Source: Scytonema sp. UIC 10036
Lineage (GTDB): Bacteria > Cyanobacteriota > Cyanobacteriia > Cyanobacteriales > Nostocaceae
Reading direction: 5' to 3'
Assembly: GCF_009725235.1 (NCBI RefSeq)
Contig: NZ_WJFC01000055.1
Coordinates: 3,768-67,767, forward strand
Length of the DNA: 64,000 bases
Notes under the pieces: generated by a model
Database searches by the model: none
Seen by the model: only the letters and a program-made list of their open reading frames with translations
What the model was told of the DNA's origin: nothing
Shown here: piece after piece, positions 8,657-17,044 of the stretch
Layout of the letters: every line of letters starts with the position of its first letter
How positions within the stretch are numbered: the stretch's first letter is position 1
Program-made: the position numbers and the translations under genes

Positions 8657-9703
8657 GTGACAAGTTCAACTCGCAATCAATCTCAAAGTACTCCACCCAA
8701 GTCTGAGTTTATTCAAGTTCTTGAGAAATACCTACAGGAAGCAGGATGGACAAACCAGGAATTGATGAATGAAATCCAGATAGGGGAAACACAGTTTTAT
8801 CGGTGGGCACGGGGCGATAGCGTTCCGAGAAAAGCTATCGTTAATCGTATAGCAGTCTCTTTAGCACATCGATTGGATCTCACTCGCCAAAAGTTACCTC
8901 ACGATCCCTTTCCCGCCTCTGATGAAATTGACGAAATCGTGAATGAGCTTCTAGAAGCCGCAGGATATAGCTCTGCTGTTAAAGGCAAAGGCGCAGATTA
9001 TAGCTGGCATGAAATAGCCAAGAACCATTCATGGACACTTGGATATACTGATGTTCCAACATGGTCGCAGATTTCAGATAAACCAGGTTCATCTCCAACT
9101 GGATTAGCCATTAAATATGCAGAGCAAATTGGTCGGTTATTGGGAGTCAATACAATTTGGGAGTATTTGACTTGGCAAGAAATGCCTCTGGCAATTAGAG
9201 AAAGAAGAGTTCATGGTATCGCTCCTTTCTTTCTTAGAATACCGGAGCGGTTGTTTGATTATCGGTTCTCTCAGCCATGTAGTGAGGAAGCTTACAGTCT
9301 TTCTGCTGTCATGGTTCCTAACCAAGATAATACATCTACCTCTCTTGAAGACTTGCCTAAAAGACGGGTTCAGTTGATTCACGTTAGAGGTGATATAGGA
9401 AGCTGGGCAGTGAAAATTCTGAGTGATTCATATGACCAGAGGAAGGAATTTGAAGATGGAAGGAAAGCTATTAGCTATTTATTAGCAATGTCAGGTAGCA
9501 ACAATGATATTACTCCTGTCTTTGTGTCTGATAGTGTCACTTGTCAATACATCTCTAATGAGAACAAGCTACAGGCAATAGAGATTAAAAGCTTGAACAA
9601 TGTCAAAATATCTCCAGCCTTTGCTTTTCATTTAGATGAAGAGAGACTAACAGTAGCAGTCAATTCCGCTATCAAAATAGTTCCAAAGTTCCAAATTAGA
9701 TGA
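8657..9703 (+). CDS. Cytosolic HTH fused to a type-3 solute-binding-protein fold, copy 1
   Basis: A 348-residue protein with an unusual architecture. Residues 18-75 hold a Cro/XRE-like helix-turn-helix (WTNQELMNEIQIGETQFYRW). Residues 125-345 read like an SBP_bac_3 (amino-acid binding-protein) fold: WTLGYTDVPTW as first strand, GLAIKYAEQIGRLLGV as first helix, then PER.FDYRFS matching the usual PERA..vdFS, LEDLPKRRVQLIHVRG opening the second lobe, and a closing TVAVNSAIKIV. There is no signal peptide, so the ligand-binding fold is cytosolic and probably works as a ligand-sensing regulator. The GTG at 8657 is chosen because GGAGG lies at 8641-8645 and the length then matches copy 2; an upstream TTG is less likely. 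A second copy follows. Function is inferred from the domains. Confidence 0.75.
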   Translation: MTSSTRNQSQSTPPKSEFIQVLEKYLQEAGWTNQELMNEIQIGETQFYRWARGDSVPRKAIVNRIAVSLAHRLDLTRQKLPHDPFPASDEIDEIVNELLEAAGYSSAVKGKGADYSWHEIAKNHSWTLGYTDVPTWSQISDKPGSSPTGLAIKYAEQIGRLLGVNTIWEYLTWQEMPLAIRERRVHGIAPFFLRIPERLFDYRFSQPCSEEAYSLSAVMVPNQDNTSTSLEDLPKRRVQLIHVRGDIGSWAVKILSDSYDQRKEFEDGRKAISYLLAMSGSNNDITPVFVSDSVTCQYISNENKLQAIEIKSLNNVKISPAFAFHLDEERLTVAVNSAIKIVPKFQIR

Positions 9704-9857
9704 AAGTGAATTATTTATTCATAGAATTAAACCGAGATCCAAAACACAGAGTAATGATACATTCAACACATAATGAATCTAAAAATACTACTGATTTTTT
9801 ACAATGTGTAGAAAAGGTTATTTTAAAGGTTTCGCAAACTATAATTTTTAGATAAAT

Positions 9858-9886
9858 ATTCTCAATAAATTAAAATTATTGAGAAT
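9858..9886. promoter_or_regulatory. Perfect 11-bp inverted repeat between HTH-SBP copies
   Basis: ATTCTCAATAA (9858-9868) and TTATTGAGAAT (9876-9886) pair perfectly around a 7-base loop, 46 bp before the start of copy 2. There is no T-run, so an operator or an RNA stem is more likely than an intrinsic terminator. The sequence differs from the palindromes upstream of copy 1. Confidence 0.45.
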
Positions 9887-9932
9887 GAACCTGTGAAAAA
9901 AACAACGCTGTTTCGTCGTTTGAAAACTTACC

Positions 9933-10964
9933 GTGAAAAGTCAGAAAAACGCTCCGTCTAAGTCCGAGTTTGTTCAAGTTGTTGAAAAATACATACAAGA
10001 AGCAAGATGGACAAACCAAGAGTTGATGAATGAAATCCAGATAGGGGAAACACAGTTTTATCGGTGGGCACGCGGCGACAGCGTTCCGAGAAAAGCTATT
10101 GTTAATCGTATAGCAGTCTCTTTAGCACGTAGGTTGGATCAAACCCGCCAAAAGTTACCTTACGATCCCTTTCCCGCCTCTGATGAAATTGACGGAATCG
10201 TGAATGAGCTTCTAGAAGCTGCAGGATATAGGGCTGCTGTTAAAGGCAAAGGCGTAGATTATAGCTGGCATGAAATAGCCAAGAACCAATCATGGATACT
10301 TGGATATACTGATGTTCCGACATGGTCAATTTCAGGTAAATCAGATTCTCCACCCACTGGATTAGCAATTAAATATGCGGAGCAAATTGGTCGATTATTA
10401 GGGGTCAATACAATTTGGGAATATTTGACTTGGCAGGCAATTCCTTTGGCAATTAGAGAAAGAAGAGTTCATGGTATTGCTCCTTTCTTTCTTGCATGGC
10501 CAGAGCGCTTTTTTGACTATCGTTTCTCTGAACAATGTAGTGAAGACTCTTATGGTTTTTCTGCCGTAATTGCACCTGAACAAAGTAAGAAGTCTATTTC
10601 TCTTGAAGATTTACCTAATAGACGTGTTGAATTGGTTTACGTTAGAGGTGAGATAGGAGACTGGGCAGCTACAATGCTGAGGGACTCGTATCAAAAAAAG
10701 AAGGAATTTGAAGATAGAAAGAGAGCAATCAACTATTTGCTAACAACAGCAAAAACAGAAGAGAAGAAGGTTATTCCCGTTTTTCTGTCTGAAGATGTAA
10801 CATGTGAACATATCTCTAAGGAGAATGAACTACAGGTAATAAATATTGAAAGATTAGAAAATATAAAGATAGATCCAGCATTTGCTTTTCATCCAGACGA
10901 AGAGAAACTAGCAGTAGCAGTTAATTCCGCTATTAAAATAATTCCCAAGATCCAATGGAGATAG
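9933..10964 (+). CDS. Cytosolic HTH fused to a type-3 solute-binding-protein fold, copy 2
   Basis: A 343-residue paralogue of the preceding gene, starting at a GTG. The HTH region is nearly invariant (forty consecutive residues from WTNQEL to SLA are the same in both), the first lobe of the binding fold is strongly conserved, but the second lobe (after about residue 215) has drifted, including a charged stretch KTEEKKVIPVFLSEDV replacing SGSNNDITPVFVSDSV. The pattern suggests the same DNA target or partner but a different ligand or tuning. No signal peptide. A third, broken copy begins 4 nt after its stop. Confidence 0.75.
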   Translation: MKSQKNAPSKSEFVQVVEKYIQEARWTNQELMNEIQIGETQFYRWARGDSVPRKAIVNRIAVSLARRLDQTRQKLPYDPFPASDEIDGIVNELLEAAGYRAAVKGKGVDYSWHEIAKNQSWILGYTDVPTWSISGKSDSPPTGLAIKYAEQIGRLLGVNTIWEYLTWQAIPLAIRERRVHGIAPFFLAWPERFFDYRFSEQCSEDSYGFSAVIAPEQSKKSISLEDLPNRRVELVYVRGEIGDWAATMLRDSYQKKKEFEDRKRAINYLLTTAKTEEKKVIPVFLSEDVTCEHISKENELQVINIERLENIKIDPAFAFHPDEEKLAVAVNSAIKIIPKIQWR

Positions 10965-10967
10965 GTT

Positions 10968-11243
10968 GTGATTTTCCTGATACTACCAAAGCACTTGTCT
11001 TACTATCTTTTCTATGAATTATGTAGTGAGAAGCATTACAATATTTATGCTGCCATGGTCCCCCAACAGGACAACAACTTTGCCGTGCTTGAAGACTTGC
11101 CTAATAAACGTGTTCAGTTGGTTCATGTAAGAGGTGAGATAGGAAGTTAGGCAGCTAACGTGCTTAGCGATTCATATCAACATCTGGAATTCGAGGACAG
11201 AAAGAAAGCTATTAGCCACTTATTAACCCAAGTTGCGGGTTAA
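10968..11243 (+). pseudogene. Remnant of a third HTH-SBP paralogue
   Basis: From a GTG at 10968, the translation ELCSEKHYNIYAAMVPQQDN...LEDLPNKRVQLVHVRGEIGS matches the inter-lobe and second-lobe part of the two upstream copies. A stop at 11148 replaces the conserved Trp (TAG for TGG in GSWA), after which the frame continues AANVLSDSYQ...KKAISHLL to a second stop at 11241. The HTH and the first lobe are missing. It is the scar of a tandem array being lost. Confidence 0.8.
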
Positions 11244-11687
11244 CGCAATTTTGATAAGCAAGGCTTACAAATTGGTATGGTCTTTCAACAGCTATATCTT
11301 TGGTCTCATATGACTATACTTGAAAATGTGTCACTTCCTCTCTGGCTTCGTAATGGGAAAAATAAGAAGATTGCAGATGAAGTTGCAAAGGAAAAGTTAG
11401 CCTTGCTTGGTATTAAGCACAAAGCTAACGATTATCCAAATCAGCTATCAGGAGGTCAACGGCAAAGAGCTGCGCTTGCACGCGCACTTGTGCATTCTCC
11501 TCAACTTCTTTTATTAGATGAAATCACTGCAAATTTGGATTCAGAAACAGCTGACAAGGTTATAGCAATTGTTGAAGAAATTTCAAAAAACACATCAGTG
11601 ATATTAATCACTCATTCGAATCTGTATTTAGCAAATTGGTCATTTTTGCTCTTTAACGGGATAGAATGGAAGTTTCAAAAAAGTTAA
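11244..11687 (+). pseudogene. ABC transporter ATP-binding subunit, 5'-truncated
   Basis: An open frame from about 11244 encodes GLQIGMVFQQLYLW (Q-loop region), the ABC signature LSGGQRQRAALARAL, Walker B LLLLDEITANLD and the H-loop in VILITHS, as in polar-amino-acid importers of the GlnQ/HisP type. The first ~80 residues with Walker A are absent and no start codon with a binding site is evident; the ATG at 11277 lies inside the Q-loop. It is therefore non-functional. Its position directly after the HTH-SBP copies hints that the ancestral locus paired these binding-fold regulators with an ABC importer. Confidence 0.75.
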
Positions 11688-11776
11688 TGAATTAGTGTGG
11701 TCTTTGAAGATCGAGGAGATGTTCCCAGTCTCCAATCGCATTACAATAAAAATCAGATAGATGCCTGGTGAACCGT

Positions 11777-12571
11777 ATGACTTCCGTCACTACACCAACT
11801 GACTCAGTGCTGAGTTTACCCGACCACACGCAATTGCCTGATTCTGACGGGACATTTGTGAAAAACTTACAAGAACATCCTCAAAGTATTCTACTGACAG
11901 ATTCGATTAAACCTGTTTTAGAAACTCTACATCCTGACGGTCAATATTGTATCGGTCAAGATTCAGGTATTTATTGGCGGTTAATAGATCCCCCAGAGAG
12001 GGGGGCTGAAGCACCAGACTGGTTCTACGTACCGAACGTACCGCCAACTCTTAATGGCAAAATGCGCCGTTCCTACGTTTTGTGGAAGGAATATGTTGCA
12101 CCGTTGATTGCGATCGAATTTGTCTCTGGCGATGGGAGTGAAGAACGAGATAAAACTTCACCATCACAAGGAGGAGAAGGGGAAGTTGGTAAATTTTGGG
12201 TTTACGAGCAGGCGATCCGCATTCCTTATTATGCGATTTATGAAGTAGAAAAAGCGGGGGTAGAAGTATACCGTCTCGTAGGTAATGCCTATCAACTGAT
12301 GACACCCAATGACAGAGGTCATTATGCTATTACACCCATGGGAGTAGAGTTAGGAATTTGGCAAGGACGGTATCAAAATGCAGAATTGCCGTGGTTGCGG
12401 TGGTGGGATGCTGAGGGAAATTTACTACTAACAGGTGAGGAACGTGCTGAAGTTGAGCGACAAAGAGCCGATCTGGAGCGACAAAAGCGAGAGGAAATTG
12501 TAGAAAAATTACGATCGCTTTCTCCGGAACAACTGAACGCGTTAGGAATTAATCCAGAGTTACTGGATTAG
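11777..12571 (+). CDS. Uma2/DUF820 family endonuclease-fold protein
   Basis: A Uma2-type protein of 264 residues from the ATG at 11777 (an in-frame GTG lies at 11768). The core APDWFYVP...APLIAIEFVSG...GKFWVYEQAIRIPYYAIYE follows the D...E.V pattern of this PD-(D/E)XK-like family, which is expanded in cyanobacteria and of uncertain role. The segment TSPSQGGEGE within it looks like an in-frame insertion of a simple repeat. The C-terminal 60 residues form a charged helix (AEVERQRADLERQKREE) ending in LSPEQLNALGINPELL, common in this group. The TPR gene follows 26 nt later. Confidence 0.8.
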   Translation: MTSVTTPTDSVLSLPDHTQLPDSDGTFVKNLQEHPQSILLTDSIKPVLETLHPDGQYCIGQDSGIYWRLIDPPERGAEAPDWFYVPNVPPTLNGKMRRSYVLWKEYVAPLIAIEFVSGDGSEERDKTSPSQGGEGEVGKFWVYEQAIRIPYYAIYEVEKAGVEVYRLVGNAYQLMTPNDRGHYAITPMGVELGIWQGRYQNAELPWLRWWDAEGNLLLTGEERAEVERQRADLERQKREEIVEKLRSLSPEQLNALGINPELLD

Positions 12572-12597
12572 CTGAAACTTCAGAAAGGAATCTCGAA

Positions 12598-13299
12598 ATG
12601 AAGATGTTGAAACTAGCAAAGGCAAAGTTAACAAGTGGAATTTGTACGGGTGTATTTTTGACTTTTGCTTTGATTCCATCTTCTCTGGCTGCAAAGTCTG
12701 GTGGTGAATACCGACAATTAGGGCTTTTGTATCGTCAACAAGGACGGTTTCCTGAAGCCATTGCAGCGATGCAAAAGTCTGTGGAACTCGACCCAAAAAA
12801 TATCATGGGGCGCGTGAATTTGGGTTGGACGCAGCATTTAGCAGGTCAGGAAAAAGAAGCGGCTAGCTCTTTATGGCAAGCTATCTATCAAGAACCTTTG
12901 TTTGTTCCCGCTTACAATGCTTTGGGAATTGTCTATTTAGTGGATGGAAATGTACCAGTCGCAACATTAGTTCATGCTTGGGCTGCTATTCTCAAACCGA
13001 ATAATGAAATTGCTTACTTTAATTTGAGTTTGTCTTTGCATCGGCTACAAGTTTATAACTTTGCTATTATTTGTGCCGAGCGTGCTGCTACATTAGAGCC
13101 TAATAATCCTCATCCTTTGGTTGCTGCTGCGATCGCTTATTGGGATAATGGCGATAAAGATGCTGCTAAACAGGTCTATACAAAAGCTATACAGTTGGAT
13201 TCTCGGTATCGCGATCGTTCTTTTTTAGGTCATCTCAAGCAAGCGGCTTTCAGTCAAGAACAAATTAAAATAACAGAGCAAATATTGACTGTGATGTAA
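12598..13299 (+). CDS. Secreted or periplasmic TPR-repeat protein
   Basis: A 233-residue protein with an N-terminal signal peptide (hydrophobic core GICTGVFLTFALIPSSLAA, cleavage likely after the Ala run near residue 32). The rest is a chain of tetratricopeptide repeats: for example QLGLLYRQQGRFPEAIAAMQ, then a unit with VELDPKNIMGRVNLGW, then another with ALGIVYLVDGNVPVATL, and a final unit with AIQLDSRYRDR. TPRs mediate protein-protein contacts; the partner is unknown. It may be co-transcribed with the Uma2 gene just upstream. A palindromic repeat lies just after it. Confidence 0.8.
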   Translation: MKMLKLAKAKLTSGICTGVFLTFALIPSSLAAKSGGEYRQLGLLYRQQGRFPEAIAAMQKSVELDPKNIMGRVNLGWTQHLAGQEKEAASSLWQAIYQEPLFVPAYNALGIVYLVDGNVPVATLVHAWAAILKPNNEIAYFNLSLSLHRLQVYNFAIICAERAATLEPNNPHPLVAAAIAYWDNGDKDAAKQVYTKAIQLDSRYRDRSFLGHLKQAAFSQEQIKITEQILTVM

Positions 13300-13349
13300 A
13301 TTTATTAGATTATTTCACGCAAAGACGTGCCGAGGAAATTGTAGAAATT

Positions 13350-13424
13350 GTAGGTTGGGTTGAGGAACGAAACCCAACAAATGCTGATAAATGTTGGGTT
13401 TCGCAAAGCCTCAACCCAACCTAC
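13350..13424. repeat. Palindromic dispersed repeat (GTAGGTTGGGTTGAGG), copy 1
   Basis: The ends GTAGGTTGGGTTGAGG and CCTCAACCCAACCTAC pair over 16 bp, and inside them GAAACCCAACA pairs with TGTTGGGTTTC. A related copy is at 23442-23516. This is a widespread cyanobacterial intergenic hairpin, probably a transposase-mobilised MITE. Confidence 0.8.
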
Positions 13425-13612
13425 GTTGAATTTGAGCAAACAAACGGAAATTAGATAACTGTGGTCTTAACCTCTATCCAAAGTATTAGCTTTAGAATAC
13501 AACTATCTCAGGATTGAAATGTTTATCTGCCTATGGGTAGCTGCAATCACACTCGAAATTTACACAATTTAGTATTAATAACTGTTTCTATTTCTCTTGG
13601 ATGGTTTAACTG

Positions 13613-13858
13613 ATGCAAAGAAAATTTCACACGACGGTTGAAGAGAAGGAGGCAATATACTACTCAGAGTTATTCAAACAGGGTGTCGAATACGATAAAG
13701 CAGCTATTGCTGCGAAAATTTTAGCGTCTGGAAAATCGGATGAAGAATTGACTCGTGGAGAAATAGAACTTGTCAATGAAGTTTGCTCGGAGTGGTTAGC
13801 AAAGTACCAGCGCTACAAACATTTGAAACCGTTTTTAGCCAAGTATAAGCAGGTTTAG
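13613..13858 (+). CDS. Small hypothetical protein, 81 residues
   Basis: A charged, helix-rich small protein (MQRKFHTTVEEKEAIYYSEL...). It has no signal peptide or membrane segment, and no family is recognised. An intrinsic terminator 52 nt downstream supports it as a real transcription unit. Confidence 0.5.
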   Translation: MQRKFHTTVEEKEAIYYSELFKQGVEYDKAAIAAKILASGKSDEELTRGEIELVNEVCSEWLAKYQRYKHLKPFLAKYKQV

Positions 13859-13910
13859 TACATCTACTCATCACTAGAATCATTTCACGTTTCGTCTCTG
13901 CTAATTAATG

Positions 13911-13943
13911 TCCCAACTAATTAATCATGGTTGGGATTTTTTA
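13911..13943 (+). terminator. Intrinsic terminator
   Basis: TCCCAAC (13911-13917) pairs with GTTGGGA (13930-13936) around a 12-base loop, followed by a run of T. It follows the small gene at 13613-13858. From here to 14475 no gene is visible; the stretch is AT-rich with short CAAACTCAAA-type repeats. Confidence 0.75.
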
Positions 13944-14475
13944 GTTAAATTCTTAATATACGTTTGATATTCTGTCATTTATTCCACACTTAAGGGAAAT
14001 AATTTCTGTCTAACGCTAGAAGTAAATAATCTGTAAATTCGACAAACTCAAACCTAAAACTCAAAACTCAAACTGTTAAGGACTAAAAAAGAAGTTTGTT
14101 CAGAATGGTTGAGACAACATCAAAGATTGAGTTCAATTTTAGAGAATACAAACACTAAAAACAGAATTTAATCAAAGTTCGTAAAATCCAGAAAAGTTGC
14201 TAACTAGCTAGGGATTCAGAGAATTTGCTAATTAGCAGCTTGTTTAAGGTTTAAGCCAAGATTTTTTTAACATAAATTTTAAATAAAGTTCTACTATCTG
14301 TAGAAATATTGTATTTAAAGCAAAACTTCTAACTTAAGACGGAAGTCAAAATGTCATAAATTAAATGATTTGGAGTATTTATACTCATCCGAGTTACTTT
14401 TTCAAACGGCTTGGACGCTAGATTTTATGAGTCACGTTGACAGGGCTAGCAATATCCACCCTACTTTAAAAGTTT

Positions 14476-15054
14476 TCATGATGATTCCTCAGTTAAAGTA
14501 ACATCTTCGTAGATTGCTGCTATTGGGCAACGAAAATCAACACTTGCTAAATGGACTTCTTCGTCTTTTTCAAACGAAAAAAGTTCCCAACGACCTTCTG
14601 AATTGCGACGGAAACACTCTACAATCATTGTGTCTTGGGAAATGAGGACATATTCTTGAAGTGTTTCTAAATGTCGGTAGTTAGCAAACTTTTTACCTCT
14701 GTCTAATGCTTCTGTTGAATCGGAAAGCACTTCTACAATCAAGCAAGGAAATTTTTTAAAGTATTCAAATTCTCTATCTCTTGCGTCACAGGTAACCATC
14801 ACATCAGGATAGTAGTAGCAATTTAAGGTTTCAATTTGTGCTTTCATATCAAATGCGTAAACGCGGCAACCTTTACCCCGAAGATGGTTTCGTAAGAGAA
14901 ATGATAAGTTTAGACTGATGGTAACGTGAGCATCGCTTGCTCCTGCCATTGCAAAGACTTGCCCATCAATATACTCGTGTTTAATTTGACTGTATTTCTC
15001 AGCTTCCAAATATTCTTCTGATGAAATGTAGTATTCATGCCTGCTAGTAACCAT
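14476..15054 (-). CDS. Uma2/DUF820 family endonuclease-fold protein
   Basis: A 192-residue protein of typical length for the family. It contains EYIDGQVFAMAGASDAHVTI at the N-terminus, NCYYYPDVMVTC in the middle (the Asp of the D...E core), FPCLIVEVLSDSTEALDRGK (the Glu) and YVLISQDTMIVECFRR. These are the standard Uma2 signatures with no visible defects. Role is uncertain; such genes are numerous in filamentous cyanobacteria. No operon partner is evident. Confidence 0.85.
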   Translation of the reverse strand: MVTSRHEYYISSEEYLEAEKYSQIKHEYIDGQVFAMAGASDAHVTISLNLSFLLRNHLRGKGCRVYAFDMKAQIETLNCYYYPDVMVTCDARDREFEYFKKFPCLIVEVLSDSTEALDRGKKFANYRHLETLQEYVLISQDTMIVECFRRNSEGRWELFSFEKDEEVHLASVDFRCPIAAIYEDVTLTEESS

Positions 15055-15301
15055 CTTAGTGTTTTTTTATCAATAATTTAGTAACCATTATAAACTGCTT
15101 ACAATAGGAAATACTCCCTTGATGCTATAAAACTAACGTTCTTATTCTCCTCTTTCTTCGTATACTTCGCGTCTATGCCTCCTTCGTCGGCACGCTTCGC
15201 GAACGCGGTTCATTTAATTAGGTAATCTTTAAGTGGGATAGGAATATAAAAAAGCGATTAGTGAGCGATTCTCTAACCCCTAACCCCGAAACCCTAACCC
15301 C

Positions 15302-16909
15302 TCAATGCGCTACAGCACCGCCTGTGGGCTTAACTTTTTTGATAAACAAAATAGCAATACCGCTTAATAATAAGGCAATGCCAATAAAATAGAAACAATC
15401 GTTAAAAGCCATAACAAAAGCTTCACGACGCACAATTTTGTCAATAGCAGCTATTGCTTGGTTTTGTGCTGTCTCTAAATCCACTCCGCCTCGATTAGCA
15501 AAATATTGAGTTAGCTGGTTAATTCGCTCTTGAGTTGCAGGGCTATATATAGAGACTGATTCACCTAACCTATTAGAATGAAACTGTTCTCTATTAGTTA
15601 ATAAAGTCGCTAATGCTGCAATTCCTATAGAACCGCCTAAATTCCGCATCATATTAAATAAACCACTTGCGGAACCAGCTTCTTTAGGGTTTAATCCCGC
15701 AGTGGCGATTGAAGTTAACGGTACCATAATCAGTGGTTGTCCCATTGCACGCACAAGTTGTGACCATCGCAATTGATCTAGCCCTGTTTCATACGTCATC
15801 CTAGCGTTCATAAAGACACTTATGGAAAACAAAGCTACACCCACAGCCACCATTAACCGCACATCAATACGTTGCATGAGTTTGGGAATAAAGGGAATAA
15901 TAAATAACTGAGGAATCCCCGCCCAAATCAGAACTTCACCGATTTGCAAGGCATTGTATCCTTGAATTTGAGCTAAATACAGTGGCAAAATATAAATTGA
16001 ACCGTACAATCCCACTCCTAAGGAAACATTCACGACACTTGCTAAACCAAAGTTACGATATCGCAAAAGCCCTAAATTAATAAATGGTTGTCTGCGAGTT
16101 AACTCAATCCAAAAGAATAACGCCAGAAAAATTGCCGCTACAATACTTAAGCGCACAATCAAGGCTGAACCAAACCAGTCTTTCCGGCTACCTTCTTCTA
16201 GAACAATTTGCAGAGAACCTAACCCAATTGCCATAGAAATAATTCCCAACCAATCACCTTGTTTGAGCAATTGTAGTTGCGGTGGTTCTTGCTTAATTCC
16301 ATACCACACCCCAGCCAGCATTAACAAACCAGGAAAAACATTTATATAAAAGCTATATTGCCAGCTGTAATTTTCTGTTAACCAACCACCTAATGTTGGA
16401 CCAATAGATGGTGCAAAAACTGCTGTAATCCCAAATGCAGCTAAACCGATTGGTTGTTTGGATGGAGGCAAATATGTCAGTACAACTGCCATAGCAGTAG
16501 GAATTAAAACTCCTCCAGTAAAACCTTGTAAGGCGCGGAAAACAATCATGGAGTTGAGGTTCCACGCCCAAGCACAAGTTATGGAAAACAAGATAAATAG
16601 GGCAGTGTTAACTAACAAATACCGTCGCAGGGAAAAGACACGAGACAGCCATCCTGTTAGGGGTATCACGACAATTTCTGCCACAAGATATGCTGTAGAA
16701 ATCCAAGAACCTTCTTCTAGAGTTGCTCCTAATGTTGCCTGGATTTCTTGTAAAGAAGCATTGGTAATCTGAATATCCAGTACTGCCATAAAAGCACCAA
16801 GCATACTGGCTAAAACGCCTATCCAGGTTCTCAAGGGGACTTTTTGATTGGAGGGGGAATTGGCAGAACCCCGATTACCCCCATTGCCAACAGCATTTGT
16901 ATTAGTCAC
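15302..16909 (-). CDS. DHA2-family MFS multidrug efflux pump (EmrB/QacA type)
   Basis: A 535-residue inner-membrane protein with about 14 hydrophobic helices, matching DHA2 drug:H+ antiporters. Near the N-terminus MLGAFMAVLDIQITNASLQ is the classic motif D1, followed by STAYLVAEIVVIPLTGWLS, and FRALQGFTGGVLIPTAMAV matches the motif-B region. It probably works with the HlyD/EmrA-like adaptor encoded upstream in the same direction, exporting amphipathic compounds across the cell envelope. It is the last gene of a marR-adaptor-MFS-MFS series, with gaps of 130-140 nt between members. The ATG at 16909 gives a charged, Asn/Ser-rich leader before the first helix. Confidence 0.9.
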   Translation of the reverse strand: MTNTNAVGNGGNRGSANSPSNQKVPLRTWIGVLASMLGAFMAVLDIQITNASLQEIQATLGATLEEGSWISTAYLVAEIVVIPLTGWLSRVFSLRRYLLVNTALFILFSITCAWAWNLNSMIVFRALQGFTGGVLIPTAMAVVLTYLPPSKQPIGLAAFGITAVFAPSIGPTLGGWLTENYSWQYSFYINVFPGLLMLAGVWYGIKQEPPQLQLLKQGDWLGIISMAIGLGSLQIVLEEGSRKDWFGSALIVRLSIVAAIFLALFFWIELTRRQPFINLGLLRYRNFGLASVVNVSLGVGLYGSIYILPLYLAQIQGYNALQIGEVLIWAGIPQLFIIPFIPKLMQRIDVRLMVAVGVALFSISVFMNARMTYETGLDQLRWSQLVRAMGQPLIMVPLTSIATAGLNPKEAGSASGLFNMMRNLGGSIGIAALATLLTNREQFHSNRLGESVSIYSPATQERINQLTQYFANRGGVDLETAQNQAIAAIDKIVRREAFVMAFNDCFYFIGIALLLSGIAILFIKKVKPTGGAVAH

Positions 16910-17044
16910 AACAGGACTCCAAAAATTTTTTTGACAATCGATCTCAAATCCGTTTGGATCAGAATTATTTCTCCTTTCTTTTCCTCTGCGCCCTCTGCGC
17001 CCTCTGCGGTTTAATTATTCAGATGCTACCGGATTCGAGATGAA

